From Agapetus fuscipes (taxonomy: Eukaryota > Arthropoda > Insecta > Trichoptera > Glossosomatidae), in NCBI GenBank assembly GCA_951799405.1, contig OX637334.1:11594001-11658000 (forward strand): a stretch of DNA of 64,000 nt, given 5' to 3'. The translations under genes and the position numbers were made by a program. The notes under the pieces are model-generated. The model saw only the letters and a program-made list of their open reading frames with translations. It had not been told where the DNA came from and searched no databases. Below, in pieces: positions 10,690-21,248 of the stretch. How positions within the stretch are numbered: position 1 is the stretch's first letter; every line of letters begins with the position of its first letter.

Positions 10690-12120
10690 TTTACTTTCTT
10701 GCTAGCCGAAGGCTATAAAGAAAGTATTGATTTGGTGTGATTTTTTTTTCGAGGTATTTACGGAAATGAGTTGTCCTGGTGCAGGACATGCCAAAAAACA
10801 CTATCTTGCAAAAACTTCCGTCTGTATATGTGTATGTATGTATGTATGTATGTGTGTTACTTTCCAAAGTATTAGACCTAGAGATACCAAATTTTGTGTA
10901 CATCGACTTTCTTGGACATGTACTCAGGATGAAGAGCGCGGTATTACAACAACTTGAAAATTCAAGATGGCTGCTATACAAAAAAAATATATAAAATTGC
11001 ACTTTTATCAAAAACGGCTCAAACCATTTTTTATTTATTTTCATAGTTGCCATTAATTATTTTTCGCTTATTAAATTAGTTACGGCAGCACTCTTGCTAA
11101 GTATTTATGGGCTGCCATATGAAAAAAACAAAGTCAAAGTTCTCGAAAGTCAAAGGGTTTACAAAAATATAATGTTCTACAATATTATAGAAAACATTAA
11201 TTTCTACAAAAAAACTAAACTTTCTTTTGAAAAACTTAACATAAAGCACCGTATACACGACCTAAAATTTTAAATCGAAAATATTACAAAAATCCATAAA
11301 AATGCTAAATATTTCAATTAGTTTAGGTTTAATAGAAAGAACCAGTTCATCACTTTAATTCCTTCCCATTTATTTTTAACTTTTTCAAAAATTCAAGATG
11401 GCTTCTGAAGAGATGAAAATTTTAAATGAGATTTTCTCAAAAACAGCTACAACGATTTTTATTTTTTATTTTCTGTGAATCCGTTTGTACAATAGTGCTA
11501 TGTGAAAATTATAATCATTGCTTCATAATAATCTCGGCTAAGGGAGTTGGGATACAAAAGAAAAATTTCGTTGAAAAATTCTCGGCAGTTAAAGGGTTAA
11601 TAAAAAAATAATGTTCTACAAATGCTAGACAATATTGATAACCTATATTCTAACATCATTATTTTTTGCAATGCCACCCCGCCAATGCCACCCCGGTTCA
11701 GGGAACGGCGGCAGGAGTTGCAAGGTTTATGTCCATGTGAGGTTTTCTTTATTTGTATGCACACATGCAGAATGTGTAGGCGCGAACCTACATGTGCCTG
11801 TCTGTAGGCATGCATTTCATATGAGCCTTAAATGCTTACATATCCTTGCAGCTTAGATTATAGATTATAGATAGATAGATTATTTTTTGCAAAAAGTGAA
11901 TCAGATGTAGGTATAGCCACCATACAAAGTGAAGATTTTCAATGCAAAATGTATTTGTAATTTATTTTTTTGGTAGTGAAAGGGTTAAAATAAGATAAAA
12001 GGCTACGATTTTTAAAATTTAACAAATACCGATAATAATCAGCCATTACTTTTTCAAAACATAACTTAAAAGTTTACCCACCATACAAAGTCCTAATTTG
12101 CAAACAAAATATTAACATTC
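10690..12120 (-). repeat. Foldback-array family, diverged single arm
   Basis: Related to the arrays at 17945-21250 and 22212-24320. It opens with a terminal hairpin TAGCCGAAGGCTA near 10704, then the GTCCTGGTGCAGGAC hairpin at about 10772-10786 and a GTAT microsatellite at about 10836-10857. Degenerate ~350-bp blocks follow, recognised by TTCAAGATGGC, AATAATGTTCTACAA, TCTCGGCAG and GCCACCATACAAAGTG. A tail element has inserted at about 11672-11880. The short frames here are not genes. Confidence 0.65.
11672..11880 (+). repeat. Tail element copy with ATAGATAG tail
   Basis: Copy lacking the first ~50 bp. CACCCCGGTTCAGGGAAC is the hairpin region. The tail runs TTAGATTATAGATTATAGATAGATAGATT. It interrupts the foldback array. 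Confidence 0.8.
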
Positions 12121-12124
12121 AAAA

Positions 12125-12340
12125 GTCATATCAAATGCATGCCCACACACAGACACGTGTAAGTTCGGGCTTACAAATGCTGAATGTGTACTTACAAATT
12201 AATACCAAATCTCAAATAAACAATAACCCTGCAACTCTTGCCGACCTTCCTTTAAACGGGTGACATCGGTAAAATAAGTAATTTTTTAAACTATGGGTGA
12301 CCGGTCAGCCTCATACCAACCTATAAGTCAAGGTCCTTTC
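12125..12340 (-). repeat. Tail element, near-full reverse copy
   Basis: Runs from ATATCAAATGCATGCCC to the element's 5' end ACCTATAAGTCAAGG. The 3' microsatellite is lost. Confidence 0.8.
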
Positions 12341-12668
12341 TTGTATAATTGGCGTTTTACAGAGAAGACCAACCTCGCAGAGAGCTCTTGAGGTGTGATT
12401 CATACAAAACGGCGCTCTCCAAGTAAATCATCCAAATATTTATATTAATATAAGTATCTATATGGCTGTTTGCGTATTGTACGAGTATGTAGGTGCACAC
12501 CGCGGTGGAATAAAACTAATTTATAATTGATTTATACATTTTTATTGAAACTACAGAACCTGGTAGAAGACTCTAGCTTTAATCAGAGTGGGTTAATTTA
12601 TGCAAGAAAGTCGAGTGCAGATTCTGTGTTATTTATTTTAATTTGCCTTCACGATATTTATTCACGTT
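12341..12668. other. No gene seen
   Basis: AT-rich spacer with no recognisable feature. Confidence 0.5.
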
Positions 12669-12919
12669 CCTTGACTTATAGGTTGGTATGCGGCTGACCA
12701 CCCATACTGTAAAAAATGGTTAACTTTGCCAATGTCACCCCTGTTTCAGGGAAGGACGGCAAGAGTTGCAGGGCTTATGTTCATTTGAGATTGGGGTTTT
12801 ATAATGTAGGTCCATATGCGGCACTGTTAGCGCGAAATTATACATGTCTGCTTGTGGGAATGCATTTAATATAAATCTTAAATGATATATAGCTTAGATT
12901 AGATTAGATTAGATTAGAT
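12669..12919 (+). repeat. Tail element, full copy
   Basis: Complete copy from CCTTGACTTATAGG to a four-unit TTAGA tail. Confidence 0.9.
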
Positions 12920-13619
12920 ATTTATCTATTTAAAAGACTTTACTTCATTTTAATGAACTCTGAACAAATACCATAGACAACATATTTGTGATGTCACACC
13001 TCAAGGTTGCTAGGGGAAACCGTAGTCCGATAGAAGTGTGACGTTTTCCCGCCGAAAAAAATCGGATATCAAATTTATGTCGAGTTGATTATGTATTAGA
13101 GAACTTTTGCAATGTACTTGTAACTCTGTTGTTTCTCCATTAAAGAATGGCCAAAGCATCAAGACAACCTTTGCATTTTTTTTTATCTTGCATACTTTTC
13201 ACAGTGCATTCGTATCCACGACTTTTTGCGTACATTTCCTTTATATCGCATTTATTCACAGTTTTCTGACTCACACTGATTTCCTTTACGTCTGCACTTT
13301 TATATCCATTGTAAAAGGGTTATGAAAGAAACGTTTGGATTGTTAGTAAAAAAAAACTACGAAGCACTTTTTTGTTGAATAAAAAATGGGATATAACGCC
13401 ACTACTGCGCAGAAAATAAAATGAAAAGGTTGATTCCCACTCGAAAGAAAATTTCTATCTAGTTAACAGAAAACCCGCGGGAATTCCTTAAAATTCTCTT
13501 GTTACGAAACATAACAACACATCACTTTTACGAACACGCTAAAGCCACGTTTACACTGGGAAAACTAACCTCAAAATAGTGCAGGGCGCTTGGTCGGCCA
13601 CTGAGGAGCTAATGGTGGC
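12920..13619. other. No gene seen
   Basis: AT-rich to 13540, then more GC-rich toward the candidate gene at 13751. The frame at 13107-13325 is unsupported. Confidence 0.45.
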
Positions 13620-13750
13620 TGCCGAAGCTCGCTGGTCTTTATACTCTTCAATTAACACTCCACATTTCCTTACATGGACAGACCAAGCCAGGACACTTGG
13701 TTTCTCTTGCCTCCTTGTCTGCCTCTGTCCTCTCTGTCTTGTCTTCTGTC

Positions 13751-14005
13751 ATGCGTACGGCGCCATCTTGTACGTTATTGGCAATCGGATTATTGTCCGC
13801 GAAAGTTCAACCGCATCGCCGTGCCAAATTTTTGAAAAAAAATCCATCGGCGCAGAGATTGATCGCCTGGTGGCTGATTTTTCTTCAACTGATCGGCTTC
13901 ACGGTTCTTGGAGATGATCTGTACTTCAAGAAGTCGGGACACGCAATGAAGATGGTGATGAAATCATGGAGCCAACTGGAGAGCATTGATGAAACCCTGA
14001 CATGA
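13751..14005 (+). CDS. Candidate small membrane protein or terminal exon, unknown
   Basis: 84 codons from ATG at 13751 to TGA. The C-terminal two thirds have balanced, protein-like codon use unlike the surrounding AT-rich DNA. Visible features: a short hydrophobic stretch near the N-terminus, a basic segment (about residues 18-30), one likely membrane helix with AWWLIFLQLIGFTVLG (about 37-52), and a polar tail. A TATA-like TTTATACT lies near 13637 and a poly(A) signal at 14069, so a compact one-exon gene is possible. The pyrimidine-rich run just before the ATG also allows a 3' terminal exon with an acceptor nearby. I do not recognise the family and suggest no function. Confidence 0.4.
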   Translation: MRTAPSCTLLAIGLLSAKVQPHRRAKFLKKNPSAQRLIAWWLIFLQLIGFTVLGDDLYFKKSGHAMKMVMKSWSQLESIDETLT

Positions 14006-14068
14006 CTGTAAATACTTTATTTCATGTAAAAATTTATTGTCAAAAGTTTTGTCTTCCTGATCTTATAC

Positions 14069-14074
14069 AATAAA
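14069..14074 (+). other. Poly(A) signal AATAAA
   Basis: AATAAA 64 bp after the stop codon of the candidate gene at 13751-14005; it supports a transcript ending just downstream. Confidence 0.45.
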
Positions 14075-14609
14075 GAAGAAAACATTCCAATGTACTTACG
14101 AAGAAAGTGTGATGTTTTTTTTGACTGACATATTTTTTTTATGTAAACAAATCAACATTTTATATTTATTCGCTACAAAATTGTAAAATTTACTTATGTA
14201 AGTAAGCCTTACATCTTCGAAAAAAAATACAAACTCATGTTTATTTAAAGGAATTTATGAAAAAAATTGACTTGTATTTTAATTATCAATATTTATGAGA
14301 CCTACAAAAAAAAAAAAAAGTTATAAATTTAAACTTAGCTTCTAGCAGCTTTTCATAATATTAATTAATTAATTGTCGGCTCTTTAAGTATTAGAAATTT
14401 CATCCACTCATAGCTCTGCAGTCCTTGGTGGTAGATTTAATAAAAACAATCAACACCTCCCCCTGCGTCCTAGAGTTCCTTCCTTTGCTATGACGGAAGT
14501 GCCAGCGTGCCGCACGTGCCAGAGAGACAGAAATTTAGGAAATGCATCGCACGAGTTAATACGGGTACGCCAATGCATTGCAAAGGCAGGGATAACACAG
14601 GATGTAGAT
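14075..14609. other. No gene seen
   Basis: AT-rich DNA; the frame at 14490-14720 runs into the hAT MITE and is not called. Confidence 0.5.
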
Positions 14610-14837
14610 CAGAGGTTCTTAGCCGGTGGTCCGAGAGCTACTAGTGGTCAAAAAGAACCTCAAAAGTGGACCGCGGAAGGGCCAGGCAGCCAACTTATAT
14701 TTATGAACTGTTCCTGGTAATAGAAAAAATAATCAAAGTGGTGATTGGTCGATAGAAAACAAGCTAAGTGGTCCTTCGTCGAAACGAAACGATTGGATTG
14801 AAGTAATCCTTGAGCGACAAAATGTTAAGAACCAATG
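14610..14837. mobile_element. hAT-type MITE
   Basis: About 228 bp with near-perfect inverted ends: CAGAGGTTCTTAGCCGGTGG at the left, and the right end reads CATTGGTTCTTAACATTTTG on the minus strand. CAG-GGTTCTTAA ends are typical of hAT elements. The flanking 8-mers ATGTAGAT and AAATGGAT match at 5 of 8 positions, so the target duplication is decayed or absent. No coding capacity. Confidence 0.6.
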
Positions 14838-15582
14838 AAATGGATCGATGCACCAACACATGGAATTTCTACACAACACAGACAAGTGTTCCTTAGAGCT
14901 ATTCAAAATGTTGCGTATGTGTGATTAAGCACTCCACCTAATACTTAAAACACACACACGCACACACATGCATACTCTAATTAACCACTACAGGCTCACA
15001 GAGCTCTAATTGTTTGTTACGGACAGATCCGCACTTTTTATTTATTTATTTTTGTTTTAGTTTGGCAGACAGTGTGCGCGCAACTTTGGTTCGTGCCGCG
15101 CCCGCAAATTTATTCGGTGAAATTCTCGATTTCACGAATGAGGTGGGAATTATCATACAGGGAAGATAAAAGATGATAGTTTATAGGGCGTGTTATGCAA
15201 TATGGAAATTGTAATTTTGCTTCTTCTTCTTATTTTTCTTTCACAGACAAAGATCTCTCGTGAAGATATTCTGTACTCGTTTATATGTAAAGCAAAAGGG
15301 AATAACAACGATGGAAGTTGAAAGAAAGAATTATGAAGCCATAAAATCTAGCTATTTTATTAATCTTTTGTATGCAATGTTAAAGCATATCAGAAGTATT
15401 TGAAGTAAAAAAGCGCTTTATTTATTAATGAACAAGAAACTAGAAAACGGTAAGGAAACATTGTACAATTTATTATATTATCCAACCCTGTAAAACCCAA
15501 TGGAATAGTTTCGCAAAATATGAAGCTTTTGTTAGTTTTAAAATTCCTTACATATATTTTTTACTATTCATGATAAATATTG
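14838..15582. other. No gene seen
   Basis: AT-rich DNA with a short CA-rich stretch near 14950-14970. No supported features. Confidence 0.5.
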
Positions 15583-15640
15583 TCCGGTCAATAGTTCAGA
15601 TGCGACCCCTTCGGGAAGAACGTGGCAAGATGTTGCACTA
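15583..15640 (+). mobile_element. SINE-1, internally deleted copy
   Basis: The first ~20 bp of the SINE-1 head (GTCCGGTCAATAGTTCAG) is joined directly to its 3' end (ATGCGACCCCTTCGGGAAGA), so nearly the whole body is missing. This suggests template switching or an internal deletion. Confidence 0.55.
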
Positions 15641-15840
15641 TATGTGTAGCTTAGTCACGTTTTTTTATAACTTTTAAATTTATATTTATATATATATGTA
15701 TACATTTGTGCTCTTTTAAAAACAAATTCAACGACACGTGCGGGGTGGCCAACATCACAGGGGCTTAATCTTGCTTCTTTGTTTAGAGTGAAATCCCACT
15801 GGCTTCCTAGTTCATATACATAATATCAGTTATCACTAAA

Positions 15841-16060
15841 CTAAGGCATTACTAATATTTGAAATTCGCACGCAGTCATAACCCAGTCATTGCAGACCCT
15901 ATTATTAAAAGTCTTACCAGTCATTTCTCTTACGGTAATCATTTCAACTGCCACATACTTGTCTTTGTTCGCTTTCATTACTCTCCATGACTCACTTCCA
16001 TACATCAAAGTCGGTATTAATAGTCCATTGTGTACCATCAATCCCGTATTACCTGTCATA
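15841..16060 (-). pseudogene. LINE reverse transcriptase fragment
   Basis: About 70 codons on the minus strand with LLIPTLMYGSESWRV and VAVEMITVREMTGKT. These match the region after the catalytic domain in the LINE at 18098-19409 (ILVPTLMYGSEAWTV). The fragment has no tail module beside it. Confidence 0.75.
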
Positions 16061-16424
16061 TACCAAATAACTAGTCAAGGGAAAATGCCTTTTATTTTTC
16101 TTGCCATCAAAGTAAAACTATAATGTCACCATGTACTTAACATGCCATATTTTTTTACTAAACGACAATGAAGATAATTACAGTTTTTCATAAAAAACTG
16201 CATTACTTCAATCGGTTATTATTCTCTCACTATAATATTGAAAACTGAGCTCTGTGCTGTATATTACTGAGTATTGTCATACTTTACGACACTTTGATGC
16301 AGGGGCGTGCACGGCATTTTAGCCGTGGTTAGGCAACGATATGGGATTATTCCCGTTTCCAGATATTCATTTATAGTAAAAAAAAACTGTGCTAGGACTA
16401 AAATCATGTTTTCAGGTAAGTTAA
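16061..16424. other. No gene seen
   Basis: Spacer without recognisable features. Confidence 0.5.
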
Positions 16425-16740
16425 ATTCGATCAATGGCTCAGTTGGTAGAATGCTTGTGTTCCATCCCAGAGGGATAGGGTTCGATCTCCATCAAGGGTG
16501 TCATAAATGATTTCCCGTCTCGGTGCTTATTTCAAACTCAAAATATAATACCATCACGATAAGAGATTCAACCCTCACAAGAAATGTGAACCGACCCCGC
16601 GGTGGTTGGGAACCTCAACTTACATAAATGAAAGGAGGAAGACCAGCCTCCTTCTCTGTAAAAATAAATAGGTTCCACACGCCACTTACGACCCATTTGC
16701 GAACAACAGAGCGATCTATACGGGAAGCTTGGTTGCTTTA
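16425..16740 (+). mobile_element. SINE-1, full copy with good pol III boxes
   Basis: The best-preserved tRNA-like head in the window: A box region TGGCTCAGTTGGTAGAATGC and B box GGGTTCGATCTCC. The body continues with GACCCCGCGGTGGTTGGGAA, AAAATAAATAGGTTCCACACGCC and GAACAACAGAGCG. The head cannot fold as a complete tRNA and runs on into the SINE body, so this is not a tRNA gene. Confidence 0.8.
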
Positions 16741-17146
16741 TACGTGTACAAGAAACTTCAAACTCAGTTTTCTCAATTTTCACATGTGTCATCCTTGTTC
16801 TGGGAAAACGATATTTTTTTTGTATTTCATTCATATACAAATTCGTAAATGTACACTCTATCAGGTATCAGGTGAGTGTGTCTATAATCTGCGCGTTGCG
16901 TTGTATCAATACCGGAGGTAATGTAGGTCTGGCATTATGGAAGAAGGTGTAAACTACCCTTGTAATCAAGATAATAAACCAGCCAGCTCTAGTCTCTGCT
17001 GGAAAAAATACTAAAACCAACCCAAGGGGAGGCGGGACAACGTATTCTGTGTGATCCAACGCAAGACGGTCATTTAAGAATGGCATTTATGCTGGTTATC
17101 AAAAAAAGTAGTATTGAGAAATCATTTTAAAGGGGCACGCGTGAAA
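16741..17146. other. No gene seen
   Basis: Spacer between SINE-1 and LINE copy A; no supported gene. Confidence 0.5.
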
Positions 17147-17852
17147 AAAAAACGGAGTGATAGGGTGAGGAATGATTTTGAAAGAGAAGAATGTTGTGCA
17201 AGAGAAAGTGTGAAAGTGAAGATTAAAAGAAGTCTGTTAAGATAGTTTGGGCATATGGAGAGAATGAATGAGGAAAGACTGACGAAAAAAGTAGACGTTG
17301 CAGGAATAGATGGATGTCGTGGTAGAGGAAGACCGAGAAAGGTATGGATGGGCCAAATATCCGCAATTGCGAATGAATGGAATATCCAGAGTCATAATAA
17401 AAGGAGAGCTTGTATGAAGAAGGTTATGACTCTGGTGGAAATGAAAGAAGTAGGTATGTAAGGACAGAAAGAGATGGCGGTTGATCTGTGATGTTGACGG
17501 CTAGGGTTTATTAACTTAGAATTTGTTTTCTGTTTTAGTTTTGATGTCCATACGTGTTGTTATTTATTGATTTTAAAAATGTAATTTGTCGTGTTTGATC
17601 CTTGACTTATAGGTTGGTATGTGGCTGACCACCCGTGCTGTAAAAATGGTTCACTTTGCCAATGTCACCTCGGTTTCAGGGAAGGACGGCAAGAGCTGCA
17701 GGGTGTATGTCCATTTGAGATTTGATTTTTATGCTGTAAGTTCACATGCGGCATGTGCAAGCGCGAATTTGTACGTGTCTGCTTGTGAGAATGCATATAA
17801 TGTGAATCTCTAATGTAACATATCTTTGCAACTTAGATTAGATTAGATTAGA
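17147..17852 (+). mobile_element. LINE copy A, 5'-truncated, ending in the tail element
   Basis: The first part matches the C-terminal coding region of the LINE at 18098-19409: GGAGTGATAGGGTGAGGAAT, then frame 17255-17461 with GCRGRGRPRKVWM and KSHNKRRACMKKVMT-like residues. The coding part ends near 17460 and about 140 bp of AT-rich 3' UTR follow. A complete tail element at 17600-17852 ends in (TTAGA)n. Clear target duplications were not found. Confidence 0.8.
17600..17852 (+). repeat. Tail element as 3' end of LINE copy A
   Basis: Full module beginning CCTTGACTTATAGGTTGG, the same start point as the free copies. Confidence 0.9.
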
Positions 17853-18097
17853 GATCTCGATCCAGCAAAGCCAGAAATAAACATTTCACTTGAAGTTAAC
17901 TACCCTTAGTATAAAATAAAACTTAACAAAATCACACTTTTTCAAAAAAAAAAATTGTTCAGTGGACTGCACATGACTTTATAGCATAAAATACGATTAT
18001 GTGTAGGTCATAGTCAATTTTCATAACAAAACATTTAGTTGTGTGTAAGTAATGAAGCTAATCTATTTAAGTAATCGTCTTGTTGCAGTATTATCAT

Positions 18098-19006
18098 GGC
18101 TATTTAACATAGTCATGGACAAGTGTGTCAGAGATGCTAGACTTAATGATGTGGATTGATGATAGGAGAGAGCAAAGTGAGTGTTCTACTGTATGCAGAT
18201 GATGCAGTTCTTGTATCTGATTCAGCAGTAGAATATCAAACAATGCTCTCTATATTGAATAAAGCTTTGTTAGGTAACCATTTGAAGTTGAATGCAAGTA
18301 AGACGAAAGTATTGATTTTTGAAAGAGATGATGAAAATATGAATTATGAATTTAAAATTAATGGAATGAATGTTGATGTGGTGAATGAGTTTGTATACCT
18401 GGGAAGTAAGTTTGGAAAAGATGGAAGAATGATCGGTGAACTTGAAAGAAGAATAATGAAAGGCAGGTGTATACTGGGTGCTACTGCTAGCATCGCCAGG
18501 AACCAGAATCTTTCAAAAAATGTTCGACTGGCGGTGCACGGTGGCATACTAGTGCCCACTCTGATGTATGGAAGTGAAGCCTGGACGGTGAGTGAAAGTG
18601 AGATTAGTAAAGTCCATACAGTGGAAATGGACTACCTAAGAAGTATGATTGGAAAAAGGCGGAGTGATAGGGTGAGGAATGATTTTGTAAGAGAGGAATG
18701 TGGTGTAAGAGAAAGTGTGAAAGTAAAGATTAAAAGAAGTAGCTTAGATGGTTTGGACATATGGAGAGAATGAATGAGGAAAGACTGACGAAGAAAGTAT
18801 ATGCTGCAAGATTAGATGGATGTCGTGGTAGAGGAAGACCGAGAAAGGTATGGATGGACCAAATTTTCGAAATAGCGAATGAATGGGATATCAAGAGTCA
18901 TAATAAAAGGAGAGCTTGTATGAAAAAGGTTATGACTCTGGATGAAATGAAAGTAGTATGCAAGGACAGAAAGAAATGGCGGTTGATCTGTAATGCTGGC
19001 GTTTAA
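18098..19006 (+). pseudogene. LINE reverse transcriptase, C-terminal part, frameshifted
   Basis: Three reading-frame segments of one protein. First WLFNIVMDKC (18097 on), then 18156-18773 with the catalytic SVLLYADDAVLVSDS (YADD box) and later FVYLGSKFGKDGR and LVPTLMYGSEAW, then 18761-19006 with DGCRGRGRPRKVWMDQI and CKDRKKWRLIC. Two frameshifts break it, one near 18150 and one near 18750 where a WFGHMERMNE-type segment is expected. The order of motifs is that of single-domain insect non-LTR retrotransposons; the exact clade is not certain. Confidence 0.9.
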
Positions 19007-19140
19007 GTCTGAAGCTTTAAAACAAAATCACATTTTTATGGAATATGTTTACTTAGTAGCTTTTTAATTTTTTTACTGTTTAATTGTTCAGTGATTATTT
19101 GTTTTTTTGTTATACTCAAATGTAATTAATTGCTTATATT

Positions 19141-19409
19141 CCTTGACTTATAGGTTGGTATGAGGCTGACCACCCATACTGTAAAAAATTGTTCACTTTG
19201 CCAATGTCACCATCATCATCATCATCACCCCTGTTTCAGGGAAGGTCGGCAAGAGTTGCAGGGCTTATGTCCATTTGAGAATTGGGTTTTTATATTGCAG
19301 GTACACATGCGGCATGTGTGAGCGCGAAATTATACGTGTCTGCTTGTGGGAATGCATTTGATATGAATCTCAAATGATACATATCCTTGCAGCTTAGATT
19401 TAAATATAG
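19141..19409 (+). repeat. Tail element as 3' end of LINE copy B
   Basis: Complete module with a local (CAT)n expansion near 19210-19226. The 3' microsatellite has decayed to TTAGATTTAAATATAG. Confidence 0.9.
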
Positions 19410-21248
19410 ATCATTGATCCCGTTTGTATTGTAACTAACACTTTGTGTGGTGGGTATACTTTTCATAAATAGATTGTAAAGTTATGATTGATTATTATGG
19501 GTACTTACTTAATTTTAAGACTCGTAGTCTAGTATTTTATATTAGGCGTTTTAGTACCAAGAATATTATTTTATTTTTTGTACGGAAATTTGTCACTTTG
19601 TATGGTGGCTACACCTTTTAATATTTTTTTGAAAATAGTAATGATTAATGTATGTAGGTATATATAAGAGCTTTTCAATAGTGAAACATTATTTTTTAGT
19701 TAACCCGTTCTCTGCTGAGAAATTTTAAATTATTGTTTTCTCTTGTATCGCAACCCCCAAAACAAAGAGTATTATGAGGCAATGGTTATTGTTGTTACAT
19801 AGCACTTTACTGGGCAAATTGTTATGTAGGCTTATGTATGGGTATTAGATGTTTTGCTACGAAAAATATTACAATATTTTTTTGCATGAAAATTTGTCAC
19901 TTTGTATGGTGGCTATACTTTAAAATATTATTTAAAAAAAAAATGATTCATGTATGTAGGTTATATAAAAAGCTTTTATATATAAAAGCGATATAAAAGC
20001 TTTTCAATTGTAGAATTTTATTTTTTAGTTAACCCTTTCTCTGCCGAGAAATTTTAAATTATGTTTTTATCTTGTACTGCAACCGACAAAACAAAGAATA
20101 TTAGGAGGCAATGTTTATTGTTGTTACATAGCACTATTATAATGACGATTGTGCAAAAAAATTCAAGAAAATCGTAGGAGCCGTTTTTGAGAAAATCTCA
20201 TTTGAAACTTTTAGCTGATCGGAAGCCATCTTGAATTTTCTAAAATTTTTCACTATGAATTATAGTGATAAAAGAGTTATTTCTGTTAAAGTTAAAAATA
20301 TAACAGCTTTTTGCGTTCTGATGGGTTTTTGTAGCCTTTAAATTTCAATTTTTGATACCATGTAAACGGCACTTTATATTATTTTTTTCAAAATTTTTAT
20401 TTAATTTTTGTATAGAATTGTAAGTGATGTATAATATTGTAGAACATTATTCTTTTTTCAACGCTTTCACTTCTGAGAAAATCACAATTGTTTATTTTTT
20501 TCATATGGCAACTCATAGACGCAGATTAGCAAGAATGTTGTCATAACTAAATTTGGTGAGAATATGTCAAGCAATTACCTAACTGAAAATTTAAAAAAAA
20601 TCGTCGTAGCCGTTTTTGAGAAAATCGCATTTGAAATTTTCAGCTCTTCGGAAGCCATCTTGAATTCTCCAAATAGTGAAGAAAAATCTCAAAAAATCTT
20701 TCTTACAAACTTAAAAAAACTTTGAAAAAATTGCGTTTTCATGGGTCTTTTTAATATTTTCGATAAAAAATTTGAGATCGTGTAAACGGTACTTTAGGTA
20801 TTTTTGTTTTTTAAGTGTTTTTTATTTTTTTGTAGAAATTAATATTGCGCATAATATTGTAGAACATTATTTTTTTGTCAACCCAGCCATTTCCGAGATA
20901 AACCCAATCGTTTTTTTCTTTCATATGGCAACTCATAGACGCAGGTTGGCAAGAGTGTTGCCATAACAAAATTTCTTCGCGATAATTTAAGCAACGACCA
21001 CACTGAAATTTAAAGAAAATCGTTAGAGCCGTTTTTGAGAAAAGTGCAATTTTAGGCTTTTTTTGTATCGCAGCCATCTTGAATTTTCAGGTTGGTGCCA
21101 TGCCGGTCGGCCCATCAAAATCTGTGGTTGTCAATTATCTAAATCCAAAAATTGGTTTCTCTGCGATTAGTAGTTCCGGCTGGGACATACATACATACAT
21201 ACATACATACATCCATACGGACGGACGGACAGGTTCGACAAATTAGGT

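Larger units (their letters stand above)
18098..19409 (+). mobile_element. LINE copy B, 5'-truncated, with 5-bp target duplication
   Basis: Inserted into the foldback array: ATCAT at 18093-18097 and again at 19410-19414, and the array reads on across the insertion exactly as in the uninterrupted copy at 22440-22480. The insert begins inside the reverse transcriptase (WLFNIVMDKCVRDA) and runs through the 3' coding region, an AT-rich 3' UTR and a complete tail element. This fixes the element's 3' end and shows that the tail element is its terminus. 5' truncation and a short target duplication are hallmarks of target-primed reverse transcription. Confidence 0.92.
17945..21248 (+). repeat. Foldback-array family, long arm split by a LINE
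   Basis: Array of degenerate blocks with the same order as the left arm at 22212-23201. 17945-18097 matches 22320-22470 (AGTGGACTGCACATGACTTT) and continues after the LINE at 19410. Block motifs include CACTTTGTATGGTGGCTA, TAGTTAACCCGTTCTCTGC, AGCCGTTTTTGAGAAAATC and AAGCCATCTTGAATTTTC, each seen 2-4 times at roughly 350-400 bp spacing. The right end has an ACAT microsatellite (21186-21214) and GGAC repeats (21219-21230). No coding capacity. Confidence 0.7.

Noticed and set aside
16430..16500. tRNA-like sequence with good A and B boxes
   Set aside because: It cannot form a full tRNA cloverleaf and continues into the SINE-1 body shared by other copies, so it is a SINE head and not a tRNA gene.
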